From: JAWOFN01 sp046497505 [NCBI: bacterium]
GTDB taxonomy: Bacteria > Blakebacterota > Blakebacteria > Blakebacterales
Length of the DNA: 17,232 nucleotides
Direction of reading: 5' to 3'
Assembly (NCBI GenBank): GCA_046497505.1
Contig: JAWOFN010000004.1
Coordinates: forward strand, 1-17,232
Shown: in pieces, positions 6,934 to 13,969 of the stretch
How the letters are laid out: every line of letters begins with the position of its first letter
Position numbering within the stretch: position 1 is the first letter of the stretch
The notes under the pieces: model-generated
Told to the model about the DNA's origin: nothing
The model's database searches: none
Seen by the model: the letters and a program-made list of their open reading frames with translations, nothing else
Program-made: the position numbers and the translations under genes

Positions 6934-8927
6934 CCCAGTACCCCCGGTCCCATGGCCCGGAGCAGCAGGTTCATCAGGATCCCCACCCCCATGGCGAAGG
7001 GGAGGATGAAGGCCGCCATGGCCAGGGCGGTGCGGATCCCCTGCTCCTTGATGATCATGAGGAAATTGGCGATGCAGGGCATGAAGAGGGTGATCACGAT
7101 GAGGGAGACCAGAGTCTGGATCGGATCGAGCTGTCCCTGCTGGGAGAGGTCGAAGAGCCCGGCCGCCCCGTAATCCCTGCGCAGGAACCCCACCAGGAAG
7201 GCGTCGGTGGCCTTGGCCGGCAGACCCAGGGCCCCCTGGACCAGGGGGCTGGCACCCTCCTGGATGAGGACCAGCGCTCCCAGCCTGTCCAGCACGAAGA
7301 GGATGATGGTCCCCAGGATGAAGAGGGGCACCGCTTCCTTCAGGTACCATTCGATCCGCGCCATGGTCTTCACCGCGATGTTCCCGAAACGGGGCATCCG
7401 GATCGGAGGGAGTTCAAGGACGAAGTCGGAGCCCTCACCGGGGAGGAGCTTGCTTGAGAGCCAACCCACCAGGAAGAGGGTCCCCAGCACGGTGCCGACC
7501 CAGATCATGGCGGCCAGGAAGCTCAGCCCTCCCAGCATGCCCAGGATCACACCCAGCTGCGCCGAACAGGGTACGCCCAGGGCCAGCAAAAGGGTCACGA
7601 TCACCCGCTCCTTGCGGGTCTCCATGATCCGGGTGGTCATGGTGGCCATGGTGTCGCAGCCCAGACCCAGCACCATGGGGAGTACGGCTTTGCCGTTGAG
7701 TCCCATCCTCCGGAAGATGCGGTTCACCATCACGGCCAGCCGGGGCATGTAGCCCGAGTCCTCGAGGGCACCGAAGAATACGAAGAAGGTCCCCACGATG
7801 GGGAGTACGATGGCCACCGCGTAGGTGAGGGCCATGGTGATGATCCCATACTCACCCACGAAGAACTCCCGCACGATGGGGATGGGGATGACCGTCTCGA
7901 ACAGGCGTGTGGCCAGGGGGTTGAGCCATCCTTCGAAGAAACCCCCTTCCAGGAGGTCCACCAGTGTACCGGCCCCGAAGACGCCCACGAGCTGGTAGGC
8001 CGCATACAGGACCGCCAGGAGGATGGGGATCCCCCAGACCGGGTGGGCGGCCAGGTGTCCCAGCCGGGTCAGCCAGGCCGGCCCCTCTTTCCGTTCCTGC
8101 TGCCGATAGACCCTCTTCATCACACGATCCACGGTCCGCAGGCGTGCCTGGTTGATGGCGAAGCCCGCTCCGTTGGGATACTCGCGACCCAGACGGGCCT
8201 CGACCTCGTCGATCCGGTCCAGGGCGTCCTCATCGACCTGTTCCCAGATCCAGCTCCGCAGGGTGTCGTCGCCCGCCAGGAGCATGAGGGCCACCGAACG
8301 CCGGTTCATGGGGAGTCCGGCGGGGAGGAGCGGCACCACCTCGGAGATCGCCCGTTCGACACTGGCGGGATAGGAGCATCCCCAATCGCTGGTGGAGACC
8401 CGATCGAGACGGTCCACCAGGGCGGAGAGTCCCTTCTTCTGGGTGGCTATGGTCGCCACCACCGGGATGCCCAGGATCCCGGACAGCGCTTCCACGTCCA
8501 CGTCGATCCCCGCGCTGCGGGCCTCGTCCTGCATGTTCAGGGCCAGCACGAAGGGGATGTCCATCTCGGCGAGCTGCAGGGTGATGAGGAGGATCCGTCG
8601 GAGGTTCTTCATATCCCCCACCTGGACCACCGCCTCGTAGCGGCCCTCCAGGAGCATGTCCCGGGCCACCTGCTCGTCCTCCGACTGGGGGATGAGGGTG
8701 TTGATCCCGGGGGTGTCGATCACGTCCCACCGCCGGCCGGCGAGGTTCGCCGTGCCGCTGGTGATCTCCACCGTGGTGCCGGGATAGTTGGATACGGTGA
8801 CGTAGCTCCCCGTGAGGTGGCCGAAGATGGCACTCTTCCCCACGTTGGGGTTGCCTACCAGGAGGAGGCGGGCCTCTGCCTCATCCGTGGAGGGGCGGGA
8901 TGTCAGTTCCTGTATATGCGTGCTCAC
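6930..8927 (-). CDS. feoB: Ferrous iron transporter FeoB
   Basis: About 665 residues. The N-terminal G domain has G1 GNPNVGKS (25-32), G2 YPGTT (48-52), G3 DTPG (71-74) and G4 NMQD (131-134). The membrane half carries LEDSGYM and GLNGKAVLPM, then two gate regions: GLGCDTMATMTTR (from about 421) and VPCSAQL (452-458). The common forms are GCNVPAIMATR and xSCSARLP, so this is the GCDTMA variant subtype. GFLRRDYGAAGLF stands where GFARKEVVVGT is usual. It imports Fe2+ across the inner membrane, coupled to GTP binding or hydrolysis. I favour GTG 8927, with AGGTGG five bases upstream, over GTG 8936, which abuts the upstream stop. No separate feoA precedes it; a FeoA domain occurs only in the downstream regulator. 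No cysteine-rich FeoB tail is present. Confidence 0.95.
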   Translation of the reverse strand: MSTHIQELTSRPSTDEAEARLLLVGNPNVGKSAIFGHLTGSYVTVSNYPGTTVEITSGTANLAGRRWDVIDTPGINTLIPQSEDEQVARDMLLEGRYEAVVQVGDMKNLRRILLITLQLAEMDIPFVLALNMQDEARSAGIDVDVEALSGILGIPVVATIATQKKGLSALVDRLDRVSTSDWGCSYPASVERAISEVVPLLPAGLPMNRRSVALMLLAGDDTLRSWIWEQVDEDALDRIDEVEARLGREYPNGAGFAINQARLRTVDRVMKRVYRQQERKEGPAWLTRLGHLAAHPVWGIPILLAVLYAAYQLVGVFGAGTLVDLLEGGFFEGWLNPLATRLFETVIPIPIVREFFVGEYGIITMALTYAVAIVLPIVGTFFVFFGALEDSGYMPRLAVMVNRIFRRMGLNGKAVLPMVLGLGCDTMATMTTRIMETRKERVIVTLLLALGVPCSAQLGVILGMLGGLSFLAAMIWVGTVLGTLFLVGWLSSKLLPGEGSDFVLELPPIRMPRFGNIAVKTMARIEWYLKEAVPLFILGTIILFVLDRLGALVLIQEGASPLVQGALGLPAKATDAFLVGFLRRDYGAAGLFDLSQQGQLDPIQTLVSLIVITLFMPCIANFLMIIKEQGIRTALAMAAFILPFAMGVGILMNLLLRAMGPGVLG

Positions 8928-8936
8928 GCCCGCCAC

Positions 8937-9956
8937 CTACTCCCACTTGTTCAGGTGCAGCACGTCCGGCCGGCGCTCCTCAGGCAGGTCCTCGAAGCAC
9001 ATGCGGGCGTCGGAATGGCTGATCCGGAATCCGGATCCGGTCAGCCACCTCACCATGCTGGTCTCCGCGGAGGGGACCCGGAAGATCAGGGCCTCGATGT
9101 CCTCCCCGATCAGTTCCCTCTCCAGGGCCGCGATGAGCGCGCGTCCCGGAGTCTCCTCCCCTTCCAGGGGGAGTGCCACCGCCACGTTCACCCGGCCGGT
9201 ACCCGGCTCCTCCTCCCGGGCATACGGCTCGGTATGCACCAGGGCGAACCCGCAGGGGACCTCCCCGGTGTAGGCCACGAAAGCGTCGCCGAGCCGGTGA
9301 TCCAGGGTCCTCTCCACCTCACCGGCATAGTCGAGGGCCCCGGAAACGCGCTTCGAAAGACGGGTGACCTCCTCGAGAAGACGTCCGCGCTCACCACCGG
9401 AGGATTCGGCCACCGAGCGGAGTCCCACCCCCGCTCCCGGTCCCAGCACCGGTTCGGGCCCCCCTTCGTCGTTCCCGTAGTACCGGCTGACATCCCAGGT
9501 CATCCCGGAAACAGCCATGCCGAGCTCGGTGTAGAACTGCAGGTTCCTGTAGGAACGCGGCATGGTCTCCAGCCCGAGGGTCTTCACACCCCGGTCACGG
9601 AGGGCGGCCACCGAGGCCTCCACGAGCCTCCGACCCACTCCTCTCCCCTGTACCGGCGGCAGGACGGCGATGGGACCGAGCCATGCCACATCCCCCCAGC
9701 GGCATGCCAGACAGAACCCGATCGGACCTCCCCGTGCCTCGGCGACGAAGGAGACCTGCGGGGCCCGGGAGAGATAGTGACCCAGGAGCCGGTCGGTCAT
9801 GACCGGCAGACGGGTAGTGCGCATACCCATCCGCTCGTTCTCATCTTCGAACGCTGTCTGGAGGATCCGCCGGATCCGGTCGCCGTCCCCGTCTCTGACG
9901 TTGCGCAGAGCCGCTTCCGGCTGCCGGCGATCCGAGCGGAACGAGAACAGGGCCAC
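8937..9956 (-). CDS. GNAT family N-acetyltransferase, tandem-domain type, coupled to feoB
   Basis: 339 residues if started at GTG 9956, which follows GAGGAGG by four bases. GTG 9995 would add 13 residues without a ribosome site and would lie almost at the predicted transcription start. The N-terminal GNAT domain begins LRNVRDGDGDRIRRIL and has the acetyl-CoA pyrophosphate loop QGRGVG (about 103-108) after WLGPIAVLP, followed by NLQFYTELGM, the usual motif B. The C-terminal half (about 200-325) repeats a GNAT-like pattern (CGFALVHTEP, VNVAVALPLEGEETPGRALIAALE, WLTGSGFRIS) without a clear Q/RxxGxG loop, so it is probably a degenerate second domain. The substrate is unknown. Its TAG is directly followed by the feoB start region, so the two are co-translated, an unusual partner for an iron transporter. 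Confidence 0.85.
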   Translation of the reverse strand: MALFSFRSDRRQPEAALRNVRDGDGDRIRRILQTAFEDENERMGMRTTRLPVMTDRLLGHYLSRAPQVSFVAEARGGPIGFCLACRWGDVAWLGPIAVLPPVQGRGVGRRLVEASVAALRDRGVKTLGLETMPRSYRNLQFYTELGMAVSGMTWDVSRYYGNDEGGPEPVLGPGAGVGLRSVAESSGGERGRLLEEVTRLSKRVSGALDYAGEVERTLDHRLGDAFVAYTGEVPCGFALVHTEPYAREEEPGTGRVNVAVALPLEGEETPGRALIAALERELIGEDIEALIFRVPSAETSMVRWLTGSGFRISHSDARMCFEDLPEERRPDVLHLNKWE

Positions 9957-10007
9957 ACGGCCTCCTCGGTACCGTTCCGATTCCGGACGATGCACTCGTC
10001 TGATTCA

Positions 10008-10035
10008 AAGCTAGAGCGCGGCAGGGTGAAGTCAA
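10008..10035 (-). promoter_or_regulatory. Putative promoter of the GNAT-feoB-dtxR block
   Basis: On the minus strand TTGACT (10035-10030) is followed after 16 bases by TAGCTT (10013-10008). The -35 matches 5/6, the -10 only about 3/6. An AT-rich stretch precedes it. Transcription would begin near 10001, which suits the GTG 9956 start (about 45-base leader). I see no convincing 19-bp DtxR/IdeR palindrome or Fur box here. Only short imperfect repeats occur, such as GACGA-N5-TCGTC in the leader. Confidence 0.35.
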
Positions 10036-10081
10036 TTTAAAACCGGAGTATTTTGGTCGGAATTATCGTCGACGGGGGTCC

Positions 10082-12280
10082 TCATGGCCGGACACGGACC
10101 AGGCGGAGGGCGTTGGCCGTCACCCCCAGGCTCGCCCCCATGTCGCCCACGAGCACGGCGGTGATGAGGCTTACCAGGCCGGGGAAGACACCGAGGGCCA
10201 GGGTGAACTTGATGATCAGGCTCGCCCCGATGTTCTGTCGGATGGTCCGTACCGCCCGGGTGCTCAGCCGTACCGCGTAGGGGAGGCGGCTCAGGTCGTC
10301 GGCCATGAGGGCCACGTCGGCGATCTCGAGCGCGGTGTCGGTCCCCGCCGCGCCCATGGCGATGCCCACATCGGCCAGGGCCAGGGCGGGAGCGTCGTTG
10401 ATGCCGTCGCCCACCATGGCCACCGGACCGTCGAGCTTCAGCTCCCGGACCGCCTCCACCTTCTCTTCTGGGAGCAGCTGGGAACGGACCTCGTCGATCC
10501 CCAGTTCGGCGGCGATCGAACGCGCCGTCCCTTCCCGGTCGCCCGTGAGCATGATCAGCCGGATCCCCATCGACCGCAGCTCCCGCAGGGCCTCCCGGGC
10601 ATCCGGCCGGACCGTGTCCGCCAGGGCGATGGCGAGTTCGGGAGCCCCGCCCGGAGGTCCCGCCAGTATCACGGTCCGCCCCCCGCTCTCCATGGACTCC
10701 ACCACGCTCCGGTCTTCGCCCTCGAGCCGGAAGCACTCGGGACGTCCCACTCCATAGCGGGTGCTGTCCACCCTGCCTTCCACACCTTCACCGGTGAGGA
10801 CCTCGAACTCGGTCACCTCCGGCGTCCTCCCCCTTCCCTCCTCCCCGGCGAATGCGACCACGGCCCGGGCCAGAGGGTGAGAGGAGCGTTCCTCCAGTGC
10901 TGCGGCCCGGCGCAGCGCCTCCTCTTCGCTCCCTCCGAACCCGCGGACCTCCACGACCCGGGGACGGCCGTGTGTGAGGGTGCCCGTCTTGTCGAAGGCC
11001 ATGGTCCGGACGGTTCCGAGGGCCTCCATGTACCTGCCCCCCTTCACCAGCACCCCGTTCCGGGCGCCGGCGGTGAGGGCCGAGACCACCGAGACGGGGG
11101 TCGAGATGACCAGGGCACACGGGCATGCGATGACCAGGAGGATGAGGGCCCGAAGGAACCAGACCGTGAAGGGCTGGGTGAAGAAGAGGGGCGGTACGAC
11201 GGTTATGAGGACCGCCACTCCTACCACCGAAGGGGTGTACCAGCGGGCGAAGCGGTCCACGAACTGCTCTGCAGGTGCCTTCTGCTGTTCCGCCTCCTGG
11301 ATGAGCCGGATGATCCGCTGGAGCGTGGAGGTCTCGAAGCCTCCGGAGGCGGTGACTTCCAGGTAGCCGTCGGAGAGCACGCTCCCCCCGTATACCTCCT
11401 CCCCCTCCGAGCGTTCCACCGGCATCGATTCCCCGGTCACCGGACTCTGGTCGAGACTGCCTCGTCCCTCGCTCACCGTACCGTCCAGGGGGATCCGTTC
11501 CCCCGCCCGCACCAGCAGGACCTCGCCCCCCTCCACCTCCTCGACCGGGACCTCCTCCACCTCTCCCCCCCTTTGCACCCTCGCCTTCTCGGGGGCCATC
11601 GCCATGAGGGAGCGCAGGGCGTTGCGGGCCCTGTCCACCGCGAAGTCCTCCATGAGCTCGGCCAGGCTGAAGAGGAAGGCGATGGCCGAGGCCTCGACGT
11701 ACTCACCGAGGGCCACCGCGCCCACGATCGCGATGGACATGAGCACCTGCATGTCCAGGCGCAGGCGGAGGAGGGAACGGATACCCCCCGGGAAGAAGTT
11801 CCAGCCTCCCGCGGCGGCCGCCGCGAGATGGAAGACGCCGGAGAGGGGCAGATACCAGGGACCCGCCGACAGGATGGCCGGGTCGCCGGTGAACAGGTGA
11901 AGGAACAGGCCGCTGAAGAAGAAGACACCCGCGAGGTAGGTGCGCCGGGCGGGTCTGCTGGTCCAGGTCTGTGCTTCGGGAAGGGCCGGACGTCTGGGGG
12001 CGATACCGGTGGTCACCGGGGAGGGAGCGTCCTCACGGAGCTCGATCCCCTCCCTGTCCAGGACCCGCCGGAGATGATCCCGTTCCAGGGAAGCGGGATC
12101 GTAGGTGATGACCAGGCGGCCGGAGAGGACCTGGATCTCCGCCTCATCTACCCCGGGGAGCGTTCGTACCTCGGCCGCCGCCTTGCGGGCACAGTCCGCG
12201 CAGCTCACCCCCCTGAGTCCCCAATCCGCCTTAACGGTGCCCTGCTGCGCGCTGATAGAGCCGTCCGCCTCCCCCATCAT
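10082..12280 (-). CDS. zntA: P1B-2 type Zn2+/Cd2+/Pb2+-exporting ATPase
   Basis: A 732-residue ATPase. The N-terminal HMA metal-binding domain has CADC (C27, C30). Next come eight expected membrane helices, with the transport-site CPC at 386-388. The cytosolic machinery follows: actuator TGES (282-285), phosphorylation DKTGT (D430), HP locus SSHP (H468), TGD (579-581) and GDGINDA (624-630). The late helices carry NxxxxxxxK (K691) and GDMG (D713), followed by NALRL. A Lys in helix 7 and an Asp in helix 8 together mark ZntA-type divalent exporters and separate them from CopA. It would pump Zn2+, Cd2+ or Pb2+ out of the cytosol. It lies alone between two promoters with a possible repressor site at its start. 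No ribosome site precedes the tandem ATGs at 12280/12277, so a short-leader mode of initiation is likely. The gene symbol is by functional class. Confidence 0.94.
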   Translation of the reverse strand: MMGEADGSISAQQGTVKADWGLRGVSCADCARKAAAEVRTLPGVDEAEIQVLSGRLVITYDPASLERDHLRRVLDREGIELREDAPSPVTTGIAPRRPALPEAQTWTSRPARRTYLAGVFFFSGLFLHLFTGDPAILSAGPWYLPLSGVFHLAAAAAGGWNFFPGGIRSLLRLRLDMQVLMSIAIVGAVALGEYVEASAIAFLFSLAELMEDFAVDRARNALRSLMAMAPEKARVQRGGEVEEVPVEEVEGGEVLLVRAGERIPLDGTVSEGRGSLDQSPVTGESMPVERSEGEEVYGGSVLSDGYLEVTASGGFETSTLQRIIRLIQEAEQQKAPAEQFVDRFARWYTPSVVGVAVLITVVPPLFFTQPFTVWFLRALILLVIACPCALVISTPVSVVSALTAGARNGVLVKGGRYMEALGTVRTMAFDKTGTLTHGRPRVVEVRGFGGSEEEALRRAAALEERSSHPLARAVVAFAGEEGRGRTPEVTEFEVLTGEGVEGRVDSTRYGVGRPECFRLEGEDRSVVESMESGGRTVILAGPPGGAPELAIALADTVRPDAREALRELRSMGIRLIMLTGDREGTARSIAAELGIDEVRSQLLPEEKVEAVRELKLDGPVAMVGDGINDAPALALADVGIAMGAAGTDTALEIADVALMADDLSRLPYAVRLSTRAVRTIRQNIGASLIIKFTLALGVFPGLVSLITAVLVGDMGASLGVTANALRLVRVRP

Positions 12281-12298
12281 GTGAACGTAGGCTCACAT
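12279..12298. promoter_or_regulatory. Inverted repeat overlapping -10 and start codon, candidate metal-responsive operator
   Basis: ATGTGA-N8-TCACAT is a perfect 6-bp inverted repeat whose inner parts read TGAGC and GTTCA on the minus strand. The half-sites resemble the TGAAC/GTTCA cores of ArsR/SmtB-family metal-sensor operators. It runs from the -10 hexamer to the first ATG base, where a bound repressor would block transcription. No regulator gene adjoins it, so any cognate repressor would act in trans. Confidence 0.45.
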
Positions 12299-12325
12299 AT
12301 TATCGGGGAGACACCGTCCGGTCAA
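12297..12325 (-). promoter_or_regulatory. Sigma70-like promoter of the Zn/Cd ATPase
   Basis: On the minus strand TTGACC (12325-12320) and TAATAT (12302-12297) are separated by 17 bases. Transcription would start about 10-12 bases ahead of the ATG at 12280. This explains the absence of a Shine-Dalgarno sequence and makes a very short leader likely. It sits in the 73-base gap after the previous gene. Confidence 0.55.
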
Positions 12326-12353
12326 CGATCGCCCGGTCCGCGAACGGGGGGCC

Positions 12354-13181
12354 TCAGGGGAGGGCCTTCCGGGCGGCGGACATCAGGTCCTTCGTCTTGA
12401 GGCTCAGACCGAGCATCCAGAAGTTGTTGGCCCCCAGTTCGTTGCGATATCCGCCGTAGTAGATGTGGAGCTGATCCTCCAGCATGGAGAATCCGATGCT
12501 GTAGAGGATGCTCTTCTCCCCGCCGATCCGGGCCCAGGCCAGCCCCACGGCCGGGAACCCGATGCCGTCCAGGGAACGCCAGAAGGGACGGTTGGTGACC
12601 CGGTAGTATCGGAAGGAGAATCCCGCGCTGGCCGCCAGCGTGGCCTCCCCCGTCACCGGGAAGACCACCGAGACGGGTGTGGCGAAGGCGAGCCGCCCTC
12701 CGAAACGGTCCACGACATGCAGGGTCACGGGGTGGGGAGCCACCACGCCGCTGTCCGCATCCCGCCACTGGATGACCACCTGGTCCCCGTTCCGGAAGGT
12801 GCCTCCCCAGATCCACCGACCCCTCCGGGCCTGCTCCGCGTCCACCACCGTATGGACCCACTTCCGGGTGGTCCCCTCCCGCTCCTGGATCCCCGGCACC
12901 TCCACCAGCATCCGCTCCCCCCCGTCCACCACGTACACCTCCAGACGGAACGCCCTGCCCCGACCTTCGGGCAGGTCGAGCCGGATGTGGAGGTCCGCCT
13001 CCGCCGGCACCCAGTCGCCCGATGCCAGCAGTGCGTCCCTCTCGTCGAGGCGGAAGCTCACGCGGGTGGGAGGAGTGTCCTGGGGAGGATAGGCCGCTGC
13101 AGGTCCGGCGGGAAGAGCGAGGAGTAGTAGGAGGAGGAGGAGGGGGAACGAGGCCGGGACCGCGGGGCCCCCGCTCCTCAC
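12354..13181 (-). CDS. Exported protein of unknown function with outer-membrane-barrel-like C-terminus
   Basis: 275 residues from GTG 13181, which overlaps the previous TGA as GTGA and has GAGGAG eight bases upstream. Reading further back would only continue antisense-like low-quality sequence. The N-terminus is a signal peptide with eight consecutive leucines and a cleavage site after AGPAAA (about residue 30). Residues about 40-165 are strand-rich (FRLEVYVVDGG, VVIQWRD, VTLHVVDRFGG), suggesting an immunoglobulin-like or other beta sandwich. From about 170 onward, alternating hydrophobic strands with turns (GFSFRYYRV, GIGFPAVGLAWARIG, ILYSIGFSML, LHIYYGGYRNEL, NNFWMLGLSLKTK) resemble short outer-membrane barrel strands. 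The protein does not end in an aromatic residue. I do not recognise a family; coupling to the thioredoxin-like gene implies a shared role. Confidence 0.75.
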   Translation of the reverse strand: MRSGGPAVPASFPLLLLLLLLALPAGPAAAYPPQDTPPTRVSFRLDERDALLASGDWVPAEADLHIRLDLPEGRGRAFRLEVYVVDGGERMLVEVPGIQEREGTTRKWVHTVVDAEQARRGRWIWGGTFRNGDQVVIQWRDADSGVVAPHPVTLHVVDRFGGRLAFATPVSVVFPVTGEATLAASAGFSFRYYRVTNRPFWRSLDGIGFPAVGLAWARIGGEKSILYSIGFSMLEDQLHIYYGGYRNELGANNFWMLGLSLKTKDLMSAARKALP

Positions 13182-13561
13182 GCCCCGGACTCCTCTTCTT
13201 CGGGTGCATCGGAGAACTCGCGGAGCCGCTCCACCTGCTCCTTGAGGATCTCCGCCGGCATGAACCCCTCGATGGCGGGGGGGAGCATCTTCCCCTTCGG
13301 CTTCATGAAGAGGTACATGATGCTGCCGAGGTTGTCCTCGTCGAAGAAGTTGCGGACGATCTTCGGGACATCTTCCATGTAGGCGAGACCGAAGAGACAC
13401 CAGTCGGCCCCGGTGGCCCGGAAGCTCTCCTCGATCTTCATGTACTCCTGCATGCTCACCAGCGACTTGTCCACGAAGGCAACCACGCTGGGCTTCTCGC
13501 TCCGCAGGACGATCTTCTCGAACATACTGTCGCTGCGGGGGTGGACGATAAGGACCTCCAC
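13178..13561 (-). CDS. Thioredoxin-fold-like protein without CxxC, unknown function
   Basis: 127 residues from GTG 13561, preceded by AGGAGGAG with a six-base spacer, a very good ribosome site. ATG 13525 (residue 13) is a poorer alternative. The order of elements suggests a thioredoxin-like fold: strand KPSVVAFVDKS, helix about 36-50, strand DWCLFGLAYME, helix VPKIVRNFF, strand pair SIMYLFMKPKGKMLP, then helix AEILKEQVERL. There is a single cysteine (C55) and no CxxC, so redox catalysis by the standard mechanism is unlikely. The C-terminus is a Glu-rich tail. There is no signal peptide, so it is probably cytosolic, while the gene coupled by the GTGA overlap is exported. The fold call is an inference from pattern, not from a family match. 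Confidence 0.72.
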   Translation of the reverse strand: MEVLIVHPRSDSMFEKIVLRSEKPSVVAFVDKSLVSMQEYMKIEESFRATGADWCLFGLAYMEDVPKIVRNFFDEDNLGSIMYLFMKPKGKMLPPAIEGFMPAEILKEQVERLREFSDAPEEEESGA

Positions 13562-13600
13562 CGGATGCTCCTCCTGTTCACGCGGTCATGTCCGGACCCG

Positions 13601-13969
13601 TCACGGAAGGATTCCGCCGGCCTCCGGACCTGTCGTAGCCCGGCCGTCGGTCGAACCGGCCGAAGGGTCCTCGAAGTAAAGATTGCACAGTCCCGTGCCT
13701 TCTGCACTCAGATACCAGCGCTCCTCGCCGCCGCAGACGTTCCGGCTCTGCTCGAACTGATAGCAGTAGCTGGCACCGCTCCCCTGGTAATCGGCATAGA
13801 TCCAGATCTCCAGATCGGCGGTGGGACCGGGCACGTTCATGGTGTTGTCCGGTTCCCCGTTCTGGGCCCGGATCTCCTCACGGTCGTCGGCCGAACCGCC
13901 GCAGCCTACCGCCACAGCTGCCAGCAGGACCGCCAGCAGGGCCGGCCGGGACCACATCCTAAGCCGCAT
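13601..13969 (-). CDS. Small secreted lipoprotein, unknown function
   Basis: 122 residues from ATG 13969, with GAGGG upstream; the start lies inside the end of the preceding gene (11-base overlap). Residues 1-23 are a lipoprotein signal, a basic start and Ala/Leu/Val core ending AVAVGC, with Cys23 as the lipid-modified residue. There is no Asp at +2, so outer-membrane sorting is possible. The mature part has three more cysteines (69, 79, 95) in an aromatic-rich core (LEIWIYADYQGS, SYCYQFEQ, RWYLSAEGTGLCNLYF), which looks like a small beta domain. One disulfide leaves a free cysteine. The Gly/Ala/Thr-rich C-terminus is probably unstructured. No family recognised. Confidence 0.8.
   Translation of the reverse strand: MRLRMWSRPALLAVLLAAVAVGCGGSADDREEIRAQNGEPDNTMNVPGPTADLEIWIYADYQGSGASYCYQFEQSRNVCGGEERWYLSAEGTGLCNLYFEDPSAGSTDGRATTGPEAGGILP

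Noticed and set aside
8043-10040. Long + strand open frame opposite feoB and the GNAT gene
   Set aside because: His/Gly/Pro-rich antisense composition, no start signal, crosses two recognised genes.
9957-10081. Search for a DtxR/IdeR or Fur box before the GNAT-feoB block
   Set aside because: Only short imperfect repeats found; nothing close to a 19-bp palindrome.
13117-13147. GAG-type trinucleotide repeat suspected of being a slippage or phase-variable tract
   Set aside because: It encodes the poly-Leu core of a signal peptide; triplet changes would not shift frame and the repeat is interrupted.
12354-13400. Extended reading of the exported protein back to 13400
   Set aside because: The added residues are the out-of-frame product of the thioredoxin-like gene; the signal peptide begins at GTG 13181.
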